NCBI RefSeq assembly: GCF_040256645.1 | Contig: NZ_CP158281.1 | Span: 310,001 to 374,000 of the forward strand | Direction of reading: 5' to 3' | Length of the DNA stretch: 64,000 nucleotides | Source: Brevibacterium sp. CBA3109 | GTDB taxonomy: Bacteria > Actinomycetota > Actinomycetes > Actinomycetales > Brevibacteriaceae | In this document: piece by piece, positions 30,189 to 38,612 of the stretch | Numbering within the stretch: the first letter of the stretch is position 1 | Layout: each line of letters starts with the position of its first letter | The notes under the pieces: generated by a model | Told to the model about the DNA's origin: nothing | Seen by the model: only the letters and a program-made list of their open reading frames with translations | Databases searched by the model: none | Translations under genes and position numbers: made by a program

Positions 30189-31700
30189 GTGAACCAGTTC
30201 GTGACCGAATGGAACACATGGCGGGATTCTAGGAACTCGGCGCTGGCGACTCCTTTCGGCTGGCTGAGCGTGTCCGGTCTGCACTGGCTCGACGAAACCA
30301 CGACGTGGCCCGACGCCCCAGGAACCTTCACCGTCGACGACGGCTGGGTCAGCGTGACCTTGGAACCCGGGACCAAAGCCGGTCCTGCCGCTGCGACCTT
30401 CGACCTCATGAGCAAGTCCGCCGAGGCGGGCCCGAACACCAGCGAAGCGTCTCCCTCCAGCTCGGCCTCGGTGCCCAGTGACACCACGATTCTGCCGAAG
30501 ATCCCAGAGGTCTCCGGTCCCGAGGTGCGAGTCAAAGAGAACGGGTTCAGCGCGAAGCTGCCCACCAATGGGTCCCTCCAGTGGTTCACTGTCGGCAATG
30601 TGCTCTACGAACTCATCGACCGTTCTGGTCGGATCGGAATTCGGGTGCGTGATGCCAAGTCGCCGCTGCTGGGCAAGTTCTTCGAGGTGCCCGTCTTCGA
30701 CCCCGACCCCAGCTTCGTGTTCCTCGCCAAGTTCACTCCCTTCGAGACGCCGGAGGTGCACGCGATCAGCACGGCGCAGGACGACCTGAACGTGGAGACT
30801 GCGGCAGTCGGAACCGTGTCCTTCACCAGCGAAGCCGGCGAGGTGAGGCTTCTGGCCACAGGCAACCCCGCCAGCGGGCTGCAGCTCGACTTCCACGACT
30901 CCACGAATGGCGTCTCCACACCCGCGTGGAGAACCCTGGACTTGGGCATCCCGAACCATGACGGCTCACTGGTCGTCGATTTCAACCGGGCCGTCAACTA
31001 CCCATTCGCGTTCACCGCCTTCGCCACCTGCCCGGCACCGGTTGAGGGCAACGTCGTTCCCTTCGACGTCACCGCGGGAGAGCGCACCCCACCTTTCTAC
31101 TTCTCCGAGGCCGGCATCAACGTGCCATTCCTGTTCTACGTGTGGTGGGACGAGGAAAGCGCCAAGGTGACCCGGCCGTGGTACGCCCGCTTCGGGGTCG
31201 ACACCACACTTATCAACCCGAACCACGATGACGTTGCACAATCGCTGGTCGGCTTCGACGGCGTCGCCATGTCCGGAGGGGACCTCACCCCACTGACTCG
31301 CAAGGCGAGGTCGCACCTGGTCAAGGTCGCGACCGAGGCATTGACCTCCCGTATCCCCGTGATCGGCATCGGCGCCTATGCCGAGTTCGTCGTCCGAGCA
31401 CAGCGCGAACTGCGCGAATCCGAGGGGTACGCCGACGGCATCGAGCAGGAGTACTCGGGCACCGATGGCAAGCTGCTCATCGTGATGAACAATGAGCTGA
31501 TGCCGCAGCGCGCCGGATTCGACGTTGTCCATACCGATGCCAGCGGTCTCCTCTACGTCGAGATGCCTTATGACATCCCACTGGAATCAGGCTTCTCCGA
31601 GATCGACGAGTTCGAGGCCGCGATGCACGCGGATGCCCCGATCAACAGCTGGGAAGAGTTCGACTACCGCATGGTCTGCCTCATCCGCCAGCACCGCTGA
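30189..31700 (+). CDS. DUF1684 protein with long C-terminal extension
   Basis: A 503-residue protein. Residues 1 to about 300 show DUF1684 features: WRDSRNSALATPFGWLSVSGLHWLD near the start and FNRAVNYPFAFTAFATCPAP near the end. Most family members end soon after this. Here a further 200 residues follow (FYFSEAGINVPFLFYVWWDE to the C-terminus) that I do not recognise. A GTG start at 30189 is chosen because AAGGAG lies exactly 8 bp before it; an ATG at 30171 and further upstream starts lack this. The family function is unknown. Confidence 0.75.
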   Translation: MNQFVTEWNTWRDSRNSALATPFGWLSVSGLHWLDETTTWPDAPGTFTVDDGWVSVTLEPGTKAGPAAATFDLMSKSAEAGPNTSEASPSSSASVPSDTTILPKIPEVSGPEVRVKENGFSAKLPTNGSLQWFTVGNVLYELIDRSGRIGIRVRDAKSPLLGKFFEVPVFDPDPSFVFLAKFTPFETPEVHAISTAQDDLNVETAAVGTVSFTSEAGEVRLLATGNPASGLQLDFHDSTNGVSTPAWRTLDLGIPNHDGSLVVDFNRAVNYPFAFTAFATCPAPVEGNVVPFDVTAGERTPPFYFSEAGINVPFLFYVWWDEESAKVTRPWYARFGVDTTLINPNHDDVAQSLVGFDGVAMSGGDLTPLTRKARSHLVKVATEALTSRIPVIGIGAYAEFVVRAQRELRESEGYADGIEQEYSGTDGKLLIVMNNELMPQRAGFDVVHTDASGLLYVEMPYDIPLESGFSEIDEFEAAMHADAPINSWEEFDYRMVCLIRQHR

Positions 31701-31750
31701 GCCGAGGGCAGGGGGCTGCGGGAGTGCATGGCTGCCTGTGCTCGTACTCT

Positions 31751-31823
31751 CCCACAACTACCTGACGGCGGCCCAGCAACCTCGCGCAAGGTTGCTGGGC
31801 CGCCGTCAGGTAGTTTTAGTGGG
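31751..31823. terminator. 27-bp perfect stem, convergent terminator
   Basis: Arms 31756-31782 and 31789-31815 are perfect complements around the 6-nt loop CGCGCA. Outside them CCCAC (31751-31755) pairs with GTGGG (31819-31823). TTTT follows the right arm. The position between two convergent genes fits a bidirectional terminator, but the stem is unusually long. Confidence 0.75.
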
Positions 31824-31912
31824 ACAGTCCAGCTAGCCAGCACAGCTAGCCAGCCTGGCCGCCAGACCGCTTCATCAAGCTTTTACCAGACTTGACCAGA
31901 CTTCACCAGGCT

Positions 31913-33859
31913 CTACCAGATGGTGACGCGCTCCTCGGGAGCCAGGTACATGCCGTCGGATTCTGTGACGCCGTAGGTGTCGTGGAAGGCGGTCATGTTC
32001 TTCACGACCTGGTTGCAGCGGAACTCCTCCGGTGCGTGCGGGTCGATGCTCAGCCGTCGCACGCGCTCCTCGGTGCGCATCTTCGCCCGCCAGGCCTTCG
32101 CCCAGGCCTCGAAGAAGGTTGCAGCTTCATCCGACGAGGGCTCCCGTTCAAGCTCCAGCTCAAGTGCCTTCCAGCCGATGGACAGTCCGCCCAGGTCTCC
32201 GATGTTCTCACCCACGGTCAGCGCGCCGTTGACGTGCTGCGATGGGTCCAGGCCGGACGGAACCAGCGTCTCGTACTGGGCGATGAGGGCATTGGTGCGC
32301 TCCTCGAAGCGCTCCCGGTCCTCGGCCGTCCACCAGTCGACGAGGTTGCCATCGCCGTCGAAGCGTGAGCCCTGGTCGTCGAAGCCGTGTCCGATCTCGT
32401 GGCCGATGACCGCGCCGATGGCACCGAAGTTCGCTGCCACGTCACCGGAGGCGTCGAAGAACGGCGGCTGCAGGATCGCGGCCGGGAAGACGATCTCGTT
32501 CATCACCGGGTGGTAGTAGGCGTTGACGGTCTGCGGTGTCATCAGCCATTCGGTGCGGTCGATCTCCTTGCCGATGCGCTTGATCTGGCGCACGTGCTCG
32601 GCACGGGAGCAGCGTCGAACATTGCCCACCAGATCCGAGGAGTCGATCGCGGCCGGGTACTCGCGCCACACCTCGGGGTAACCGACCTTCGGAGTGAACT
32701 TCGAGAGCTTGACCAGGGCCTTCTGCTTCGTCTCCTCGCTCATCCAGTCGAGTTCGTTGATCGACTTGTCGTAGGCCTTGATGAGCATCTCGACGAGGTG
32801 GTCGATGGCATCCTTGGCTGCCGGCGGGAACTCACGAGCCACATAGAGTTTGCCTACAGCCTCGCCGAGGAGGCCCTGCACCAGCCCGACACCGCGCTTC
32901 CAGCGCTCCCGCAGTGCAGGGGTGCCCGAGAGAGTGCGCGCGTTGAAGTCGAAGTTCTCCTCGACGATCTCATCGGTCAGCAGCGAGGCCGTGGCGGAGA
33001 GGACGCAGAAGCGCAGCCAGGTCTTGATCGTCTCGATGTCGGTGCGCTCCCACACCTCGGCCATGCCGGTGACGAAGGAGGGCTGGCCGATGACCAGGTA
33101 GGTCAGTTCGCCATCGACGTCGGCGGCCAGCGAAGAGAACCAGGAGTCGAAGTCGAAGCCCGGGCCCAGTTCGCGCAGCTCATCGACCGTGACCTTGTTG
33201 TAGGTCTTCTCCGCGTCACGGCAGGCGACCCGGTCCCAGTGGTGGCGGGCCAGGGAGGTTTCGAAGGCCATCACCTTGGCGGCCACCTCGGTGTCGGAGA
33301 TCCCGCTCATGGCACCCAGCCCACCGAGGGCGGACATCTTCTTCACGTGATCGACGAACTTCACGCGCACCTCGGCGTGGTCGTCGTTGAAGTAGTAGTC
33401 CTCGTCTGGCAGGGAGATCCCGGCCTGGTCGAGGTAGAGGGCGTAGATGTCGGAGTCCTTCGCATCAGCGGTGACGTAGCCGCCGAGGACCCCGCCGATG
33501 CCTTCGACCTCGAGGCGACCGAGCAGATTCGCCAGCTCCGACTTGTCCTCGGCCGCGTCGATGGCGGCGAAGGAGGAATCGAGGGGGCTGACTCCGAGTG
33601 AGTTGATCTGCTCGAGATCCATGAACGAGGAGTACACGTCGGCGACCTTCTGGCCTTCGCTGCCCGGCTCCTGCGGGGCGTCGGTCACGGCGGTGATGAT
33701 GTCGCGGACCTTGGTCTCAGCGGTGTCGAAGAGCTCGCGCATCGCGCCGTCGCCGGCACGGTCGTCGGGGATGGTGAACGAGTCGATCCATTCGCCGTTG
33801 GTGTGGCGGAACAGATCGTCCTGAGGGCGCGCCGAAGCGTGAGATGCAACAGATGTCAT
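31913..33859 (-). CDS. M13 family metallopeptidase (neprilysin-like)
   Basis: A 648-residue zinc endopeptidase. The zinc motif is AVIGHEIGHGFDDQGSRFDGDG, and the third zinc ligand Glu lies in VGENIGDLGGL. NAYYHP and IVFPAAILQPPFF precede the zinc site as usual. The N-terminus begins DLFRHTNGEWIDSFTIPDDR. There is no signal peptide or membrane segment, so this is a soluble cytoplasmic oligopeptidase like other actinobacterial and lactic-acid-bacterial PepO enzymes. It is divergent from the phosphatase gene. Confidence 0.95.
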   Translation of the reverse strand: MTSVASHASARPQDDLFRHTNGEWIDSFTIPDDRAGDGAMRELFDTAETKVRDIITAVTDAPQEPGSEGQKVADVYSSFMDLEQINSLGVSPLDSSFAAIDAAEDKSELANLLGRLEVEGIGGVLGGYVTADAKDSDIYALYLDQAGISLPDEDYYFNDDHAEVRVKFVDHVKKMSALGGLGAMSGISDTEVAAKVMAFETSLARHHWDRVACRDAEKTYNKVTVDELRELGPGFDFDSWFSSLAADVDGELTYLVIGQPSFVTGMAEVWERTDIETIKTWLRFCVLSATASLLTDEIVEENFDFNARTLSGTPALRERWKRGVGLVQGLLGEAVGKLYVAREFPPAAKDAIDHLVEMLIKAYDKSINELDWMSEETKQKALVKLSKFTPKVGYPEVWREYPAAIDSSDLVGNVRRCSRAEHVRQIKRIGKEIDRTEWLMTPQTVNAYYHPVMNEIVFPAAILQPPFFDASGDVAANFGAIGAVIGHEIGHGFDDQGSRFDGDGNLVDWWTAEDRERFEERTNALIAQYETLVPSGLDPSQHVNGALTVGENIGDLGGLSIGWKALELELEREPSSDEAATFFEAWAKAWRAKMRTEERVRRLSIDPHAPEEFRCNQVVKNMTAFHDTYGVTESDGMYLAPEERVTIW

Positions 33860-33954
33860 GGTGCAACAGTATCGTGATCAACAGGCACAATGGTCAGGAG
33901 TCACCGGGGCGAATGTGGCCCGATGGCCAGCCCCAGTTCGACGAGGAGGAACGT

Positions 33955-34470
33955 ATGAGTCTCGCATCCGTGGTGTTCGTGTGCACGGGCAACATCTGTC
34001 GTTCGGTCACGGCCGAGCGTGTGCTCCAGCATCACCTGGCCCGCGCCGGCGTCGAGGCGGTCGTGGACTCGGCCGGCATCAGTGATGAGGAGGCCGGCAA
34101 CCCCATCGACCCCACCCAGGCTCGGGTGCTGAGAACCGCCGGTTACCGCACCGAGGCTCATGTCGCACGCCAGATCACCTCCGAATGGTTGGCCGAGCGA
34201 GACGTGGCGATCGCGATGACCCGCAGGCATTACCGTGCCCTGCAGAAGCTCATCGAAGACCTCCCCGCCGAGGCGGCCCCGAAGCTGCGTATGCTGCGCG
34301 AATTCGATCCGCGGGTGGCTGGGGAAGAGACCGTCGATGCCCCCGCACCGGACGTCGCCGACCCGTGGGCGGGGCAAATGAAGGATTTCGAAGAAACTGT
34401 TGAGACAATAGAGGTGTCCGTGCCGGGAATCATAGACTATCTGCACTCTTTGGCCGAGCAGACTCGGTGA
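33955..34470 (+). CDS. low-molecular-weight protein tyrosine phosphatase
   Basis: A 171-residue LMW-PTP. The P-loop is VCTGNICRS with Cys10 and Arg16. The general acid Asp is in VADPWAGQMKDF. The usual P after CRS is V here (CRSVTAE), a small change. It could act on tyrosine-phosphorylated proteins or as an arsenate-reductase-like relative, but the DPW acid loop favours phosphatase. The ATG at 33955 follows GAGGAACGT. The upstream in-frame region overlaps the divergent M13 promoter and is excluded. Confidence 0.9.
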   Translation: MSLASVVFVCTGNICRSVTAERVLQHHLARAGVEAVVDSAGISDEEAGNPIDPTQARVLRTAGYRTEAHVARQITSEWLAERDVAIAMTRRHYRALQKLIEDLPAEAAPKLRMLREFDPRVAGEETVDAPAPDVADPWAGQMKDFEETVETIEVSVPGIIDYLHSLAEQTR

Positions 34471-34502
34471 TACTGAAGGTATTCGTTGAAGGAGAATTTC
34501 AC

Positions 34503-35153
34503 ATGACTCGAACCACGTGGTCCGCTCTCAAGCTCGGCTTCGCCGCACTGCTGGTGGCCGCCTTGAGTGTCTTCGCATTCGCCCCGGCCAGTGCCCACGA
34601 CCAGCTCGTCTCCTCGACACCTGAGGACGGATCGAAGCTCGACCAGCAGCCGGAATGGATCGAAATGACCTTCTCCGGTGACATCCAAGAGGTCGGCTCC
34701 GAGGTCAAGGTCGTCACCGATGGCACGGATGTCTCTGCCGGTGAGCTCACCGTTGACGGCAAGAAACTCAGCTCGGCTCTGCCCGAGAACCTCAAGCCAG
34801 GCGACTACACGGTCACCTGGCGTGTGGTCTCCCAGGACGGCCACCCGATCTCCGGTGACTTCGACTTCACCATCGCCGATGCCGAAGGCGCCGGCGGCTC
34901 GGTCGAAGAATCCTCACCGGCCGGACTCGGCGGCGGAGTCGTCGACGAGCCGGGCAAGAACACCGAAGAGCGTGGCGAGATCGGCGAATCGACCGGCAGC
35001 GACTCCGGCATGTCGACTCCGATGATCGTACTGCTGGGCGTCGGCGGTCTGGCCATCATCGTCATCGTCGTCCTCCTCATGCGCCGTAAGGCCCAAGGTC
35101 TGCCCGGCACCACCCAGGGTGACGAATCCGGCGACGGTCCGAAGGACGACTGA
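34503..35153 (+). CDS. CopC-domain protein with C-terminal membrane anchor
   Basis: A 216-residue exported protein. A signal peptide (about residues 1-33) ends FAPASAHDQLV, which leaves the CopC-type N-terminal His at the mature end. The CopC/YobA beta-barrel follows, with the second His in VVSQDGHPISGDFDF. Next come an acidic linker, a membrane helix (about residues 176-197, TPMIVLLGVGGLAIIVIVVL) and a basic MRRK tail. It likely binds copper outside the cell. No copD-like gene is fused or adjacent. AAGGAG lies before the ATG at 34503. Confidence 0.88.
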   Translation: MTRTTWSALKLGFAALLVAALSVFAFAPASAHDQLVSSTPEDGSKLDQQPEWIEMTFSGDIQEVGSEVKVVTDGTDVSAGELTVDGKKLSSALPENLKPGDYTVTWRVVSQDGHPISGDFDFTIADAEGAGGSVEESSPAGLGGGVVDEPGKNTEERGEIGESTGSDSGMSTPMIVLLGVGGLAIIVIVVLLMRRKAQGLPGTTQGDESGDGPKDD

Positions 35154-35235
35154 GGCTGGGGACCATCCGCTGAACGCGGAGGGTCGATTCAATGAGTGCG
35201 GTGGCTGCGCTTCGAGACCGGTGCAGCTGATCACA

Positions 35236-35277
35236 CGACCGAGGCCCTGGGTGCGAAAGCGCCTAGGGCCTTGGTCG
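35236..35277 (+). terminator. 19-bp hairpin with GAAA tetraloop after copC-like gene
   Basis: The left arm 35236-35254 (CGACCGAGGCCCTGGGTGC) pairs with 35259-35277 across all 19 positions, three of them G-U. The GAAA loop is a GNRA tetraloop. There is no long U-tract (TTGAGC follows). It is a strong candidate transcript end. Confidence 0.65.
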
Positions 35278-35423
35278 TTGAGCAAGCGTTCGCAGCCGCA
35301 ATGGCTGAAGAGGCAGTTCTCGGCAGCCGTTCTGGTAGTTTGGGCACAGAGATGCTGAGCGCTCGATGCGCTGAGATCGTGGTTGTCTACAGACAGAGTT
35401 GTCCGACATGACAGGGAGCCCTC

Positions 35424-35756
35424 ATGCAGAAAGTATCGTTGACGGCGTTGATGCGACACCAGCTGGAGATCGCCAAAGGTGCATCGAGTGGGCGCAGCGC
35501 CCAGACCGTCTACGGCGGCCATGAACGCATCCTGCGGCAGACGATGATTGCCCTGCGCGCCGGGACAGGGCTGCAAGAGCATGAGAATCTGGGGGAAGCG
35601 ACCTTGCATGTACTGTGCGGACGAGTGACCCTCGTCGGGCCAGAGGCGCGCTGGAACGGTTCACCTGGCGACCTCATGTTCATCCCTGACGCCGCCCATG
35701 CTCTGGAAGCAGTCGAGGACTCTGTGGTGGTCCTGACCGTTGCGAAACTACGCTGA
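35424..35756 (+). CDS. small cupin-domain protein
   Basis: A 110-residue single cupin. The motif GTGLQEHENLGEATLHVLCGRV gives the His and Glu of cupin motif 1, and PGDLMFIPDAAHALEAVEDSVVV gives motif 2 with its His. It probably binds one metal. Such stand-alone cupins act in small-molecule sensing or dioxygenation, and nothing points to a substrate here. The ATG follows GGGAGCCCTC. Confidence 0.85.
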   Translation: MQKVSLTALMRHQLEIAKGASSGRSAQTVYGGHERILRQTMIALRAGTGLQEHENLGEATLHVLCGRVTLVGPEARWNGSPGDLMFIPDAAHALEAVEDSVVVLTVAKLR

Positions 35757-35879
35757 GGCAGATCGTGGGGCCCACGTGTGGATCGCCCCATCTCTCATCA
35801 CCCACGGAATAGAATCCTGCAGTGCCGCTGTTGTGCTCAACAGTTGATTTTGCACTCTCGATCGAAGGACCGTATCGCT

Positions 35880-36860
35880 TTGTCCGTTCCGCTGAACATT
35901 CTTGACCTCGTTCCCATCCGTGAAGGATCCACTGCCCGCCAAGCGATCGACACCTCGATGAGTGCCGCGCGTGTGGCTGATGAGCTGGGTTACCGACGTC
36001 TCTGGTTCGCTGAGCACCACAACACCACGGGACTGGCCGCGAGTGCCACGGCGCTGCTCATCTCCCAGGCGGCGTCGGTGACTGAGAAGATTCGTGTGGG
36101 ATCGGGCGGAGTGATGTTGCCCAACCATGCTCCGCTGATGGTTGCGGAGCAGTACGGGACCCTGGCCAACTTCCACGGCGATCGCATCGACCTGGGGCTG
36201 GGACGTGCGCCGGGCACCGATGGAATGACGGCGCAGGCGCTGAGCCGATCTTCGGCCGAACCGCAGTCCTTCGCGCAGAACATCTATGACATGCAGGGCT
36301 GGTTCAGTGCTGAGGGCAAGGCTCACACCACGCCGATCCAATCTGCCGTCTCAGCTGGGATGAATGTCCCGATCTGGGTGCTGGGTTCGACGATGAACGG
36401 TGCCTCGATCGCCGGGCAGCTGGGGCTGCCATTCTCGCTGGCTTCGCACTTCGCCCCCGACCAGATCGACGCTGCCATCAAGGTCTACCGCGATTCGTTC
36501 ACCGCCGAGGCGCCCACCGCGCAGATCGACAAGCCCTACGTCATGGCCGGCATCAACGTCATGGTGGCCGAGACCGACGAGGAGGCCCAGCGCGAGTTCA
36601 CCTCGGTGCGGCAGATGTTCGCAGACATCGGCCGCGGTCGCCGCCGGCGACTCCAGCCGCCGATCGATCCACAAGACGTAGAGGGTGGTGAGAACCCGAT
36701 GCTCCAGATCAGTGCCGTGGGCTCACCGGAGACAGCCACCCGTCAGATGTCGGAATTCGTCGAACGCACCGGCGCGGATGAGCTCATCACCGTCACCTAT
36801 GCCTATGAGCCTGCAGTGACGGAGCGTTCCCTGAGGCTCCTCGCCGACGCCTGGTTCTGA
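35880..36860 (+). CDS. LLM-class flavin-dependent oxidoreductase
   Basis: A 326-residue luciferase-like monooxygenase of the MsnO8-like group. Motifs are LNILDLVPIREGSTARQAID, RLWFAEHHNTTGLA, VGSGGVMLPNHAPLMVAEQYGTL and RIDLGLGRAPGTDG. It would use FMNH2, or F420 in some actinobacteria. A TTG start at 35880 is chosen since homology begins directly after it and GAAGGA lies about 10 bp upstream. An upstream GTG (35778) would add an unrelated, His/Cys-rich leader. Confidence 0.9.
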   Translation: MSVPLNILDLVPIREGSTARQAIDTSMSAARVADELGYRRLWFAEHHNTTGLAASATALLISQAASVTEKIRVGSGGVMLPNHAPLMVAEQYGTLANFHGDRIDLGLGRAPGTDGMTAQALSRSSAEPQSFAQNIYDMQGWFSAEGKAHTTPIQSAVSAGMNVPIWVLGSTMNGASIAGQLGLPFSLASHFAPDQIDAAIKVYRDSFTAEAPTAQIDKPYVMAGINVMVAETDEEAQREFTSVRQMFADIGRGRRRRLQPPIDPQDVEGGENPMLQISAVGSPETATRQMSEFVERTGADELITVTYAYEPAVTERSLRLLADAWF

Positions 36861-37230
36861 GTCGGTCCCATCCAGGCACTAGCCGTCCGACTCACACGGT
36901 CGCGACTGTTATTGCGGCTATCACAGCGGCCGTGGCCCCGTTCACTGCGGCTGGTACGCCCTTGACAGCATCTGCGACCGAGGCTGATTCCCTGTTCGAC
37001 TTCTCGATGGCTTTGACGTGCCGTTCGCACCACTCCTGCCCACAGGTTCTGCTCGGCCTTCCAGGATTGGAACGAGCGTCGCACGCAGGGTCTCTTCGGG
37101 GCGGCGGTTCTACTCGGGCCATGGGGTGCTTGGAAGCCGAAGAGATCAGCTAGGTCGGCAAACTGGTGGCGACCACTTCACTGACGAACACCTGCCGCTT
37201 CACCTAGGCTGTGATGATGGAGATGAGACC
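36861..37230. other. 370-bp gap without a convincing gene
   Basis: The minus strand has an open frame (36892-37122) ending in a small hydrophobic stretch AAVIAAITVATV after a Cys-containing segment CGQEWCERHV. Codon use and the absence of a ribosome site do not support it strongly. I see no terminator or repeat. The 3' end probably holds the rarA promoter. Confidence 0.3.
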
Positions 37231-38562
37231 GTGAGCCAGGAACCGCCGTCACTGTTCGAACCCGATGACGCAGGTCGTCCGCTTGCCGACAGATTGCGTC
37301 CGGAGACCCTCGAGGACGTGCTCGGGCAAGAGCATCTGCTCGGGCCCGACGCACCGATCGGTCGGATGGTCGCCGAACGCCGTCTGGTCTCGATGGTGCT
37401 CTGGGGGCCGCCGGGCTGTGGGAAGACAACCATCGCGCGCCTGCTGGCAGAACGCACCGATCTCGCATTCGAACCGATCTCAGCGACCTTCTCCGGTGTG
37501 GCCGAACTCCGCAGAGTCTTCCAATCAGCAGCCAAGAGGCGTGAGCTCGGGCAGGGCACGCTGCTGTTCGTCGATGAGATCCACCGTTTCAACCGCGCTC
37601 AGCAGGACTCCTTCCTCCCCTACGTGGAGGACGGCACCGTCGTACTCGTCGGCGCGACCACGGAGAATCCCAGCTTCGAGCTCAACTCCGCACTGCTCTC
37701 CCGTGCTCAGGTGTTCGTCCTCAAACGCCTCGACGAGCCGACGCTGACCACGCTCATCGACCGCGCCGAGGAGGCCACAGGCAGAAGACTGCCACTTGAT
37801 GAGCAGGCACGGCAGGCATTGGTGGCGATGGCCGATGGTGACGGCCGCTACCTGCTCAACCTCATCGAGCAGCTTCAGACTGTCGGTGAGACGCTCGACA
37901 CCGCTGGCCTGGCTGTTCTGGTTCAGCAGCGTGCGCCGATCTACGACAAGGGGCAAGAGGGGCATTACAACCTCATCTCTGCCCTGCACAAGTCGATGCG
38001 CGGCTCCGACCCCGATGCGTCACTGTACTGGTTGGCACGAATGCTCGACGGCGGCGAGGACCCGCTCTACATTGCCCGACGTCTGATTCGATTCGCCAAC
38101 GAGGATATTGCGATCGCCGATCCCCAAGCCGTCCACCAGGCCATGGCGGCATGGAATGTGTACGAGCGGCTCGGATCTCCGGAAGGCGAACTCGCCGTCG
38201 CCCAAGCCGTCGTCTATCTCGCCACCGCACCGAAGTCCGTCGCGGTCTACTCGGCGTTCAACGCCGCGCGGAAGCTTGCGAAGAAGACCGGGTCACTCAT
38301 GCCGCCGGCGAATATCCTCAATGCTCCGACCAAGCTGATGAAGAACCTCGGCTACGGGGAAGGCTATGAGTACGATCCGCACACGAAGGGAGGCTTCTCG
38401 GGGGCGAATTACTTCCCCGAGGAGATGGAGCCGGAGAGAATGTACCGGCCCACCGGCAATGGCTACGAACGTGTCATCGCCGAAAAACTGGCTGAGTGGG
38501 AACGGATGCGTACTGAGAAACGGACGCAGGAAGAACAGGATGGTGAGGGGACCGAGGTCTGA
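37231..38562 (+). CDS. rarA: replication-associated recombination protein A (AAA+ ATPase)
   Basis: A 443-residue RarA/MgsA protein. LADRLRPETLEDVLGQEHLLG opens the AAA+ domain. Walker A is WGPPGCGKTTIA, Walker B is LLFVDEIHRFN and sensor 1 is LVGATTENPSFELN. The C-terminal tetramerisation region has SALHKSMRGSDPDASLYWLARM and the end GYEYDPHTKGGFSGANYFPEEM. It acts at stalled replication forks. A GTG at 37231 with GGAGATGAG upstream is chosen. Confidence 0.93.
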   Translation: MSQEPPSLFEPDDAGRPLADRLRPETLEDVLGQEHLLGPDAPIGRMVAERRLVSMVLWGPPGCGKTTIARLLAERTDLAFEPISATFSGVAELRRVFQSAAKRRELGQGTLLFVDEIHRFNRAQQDSFLPYVEDGTVVLVGATTENPSFELNSALLSRAQVFVLKRLDEPTLTTLIDRAEEATGRRLPLDEQARQALVAMADGDGRYLLNLIEQLQTVGETLDTAGLAVLVQQRAPIYDKGQEGHYNLISALHKSMRGSDPDASLYWLARMLDGGEDPLYIARRLIRFANEDIAIADPQAVHQAMAAWNVYERLGSPEGELAVAQAVVYLATAPKSVAVYSAFNAARKLAKKTGSLMPPANILNAPTKLMKNLGYGEGYEYDPHTKGGFSGANYFPEEMEPERMYRPTGNGYERVIAEKLAEWERMRTEKRTQEEQDGEGTEV

Positions 38563-38612
38563 GGACTGACCGCAGTGAGCCACCTCGGCGCCAGTTCTGA
38601 CGAAGATCTACG

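Noticed and set aside
36892-37122. Small minus-strand gene before rarA
   Set aside because: It has an open frame and a hydrophobic end but no ribosome site, no recognised family and doubtful start; kept only as a note in the gap entry.
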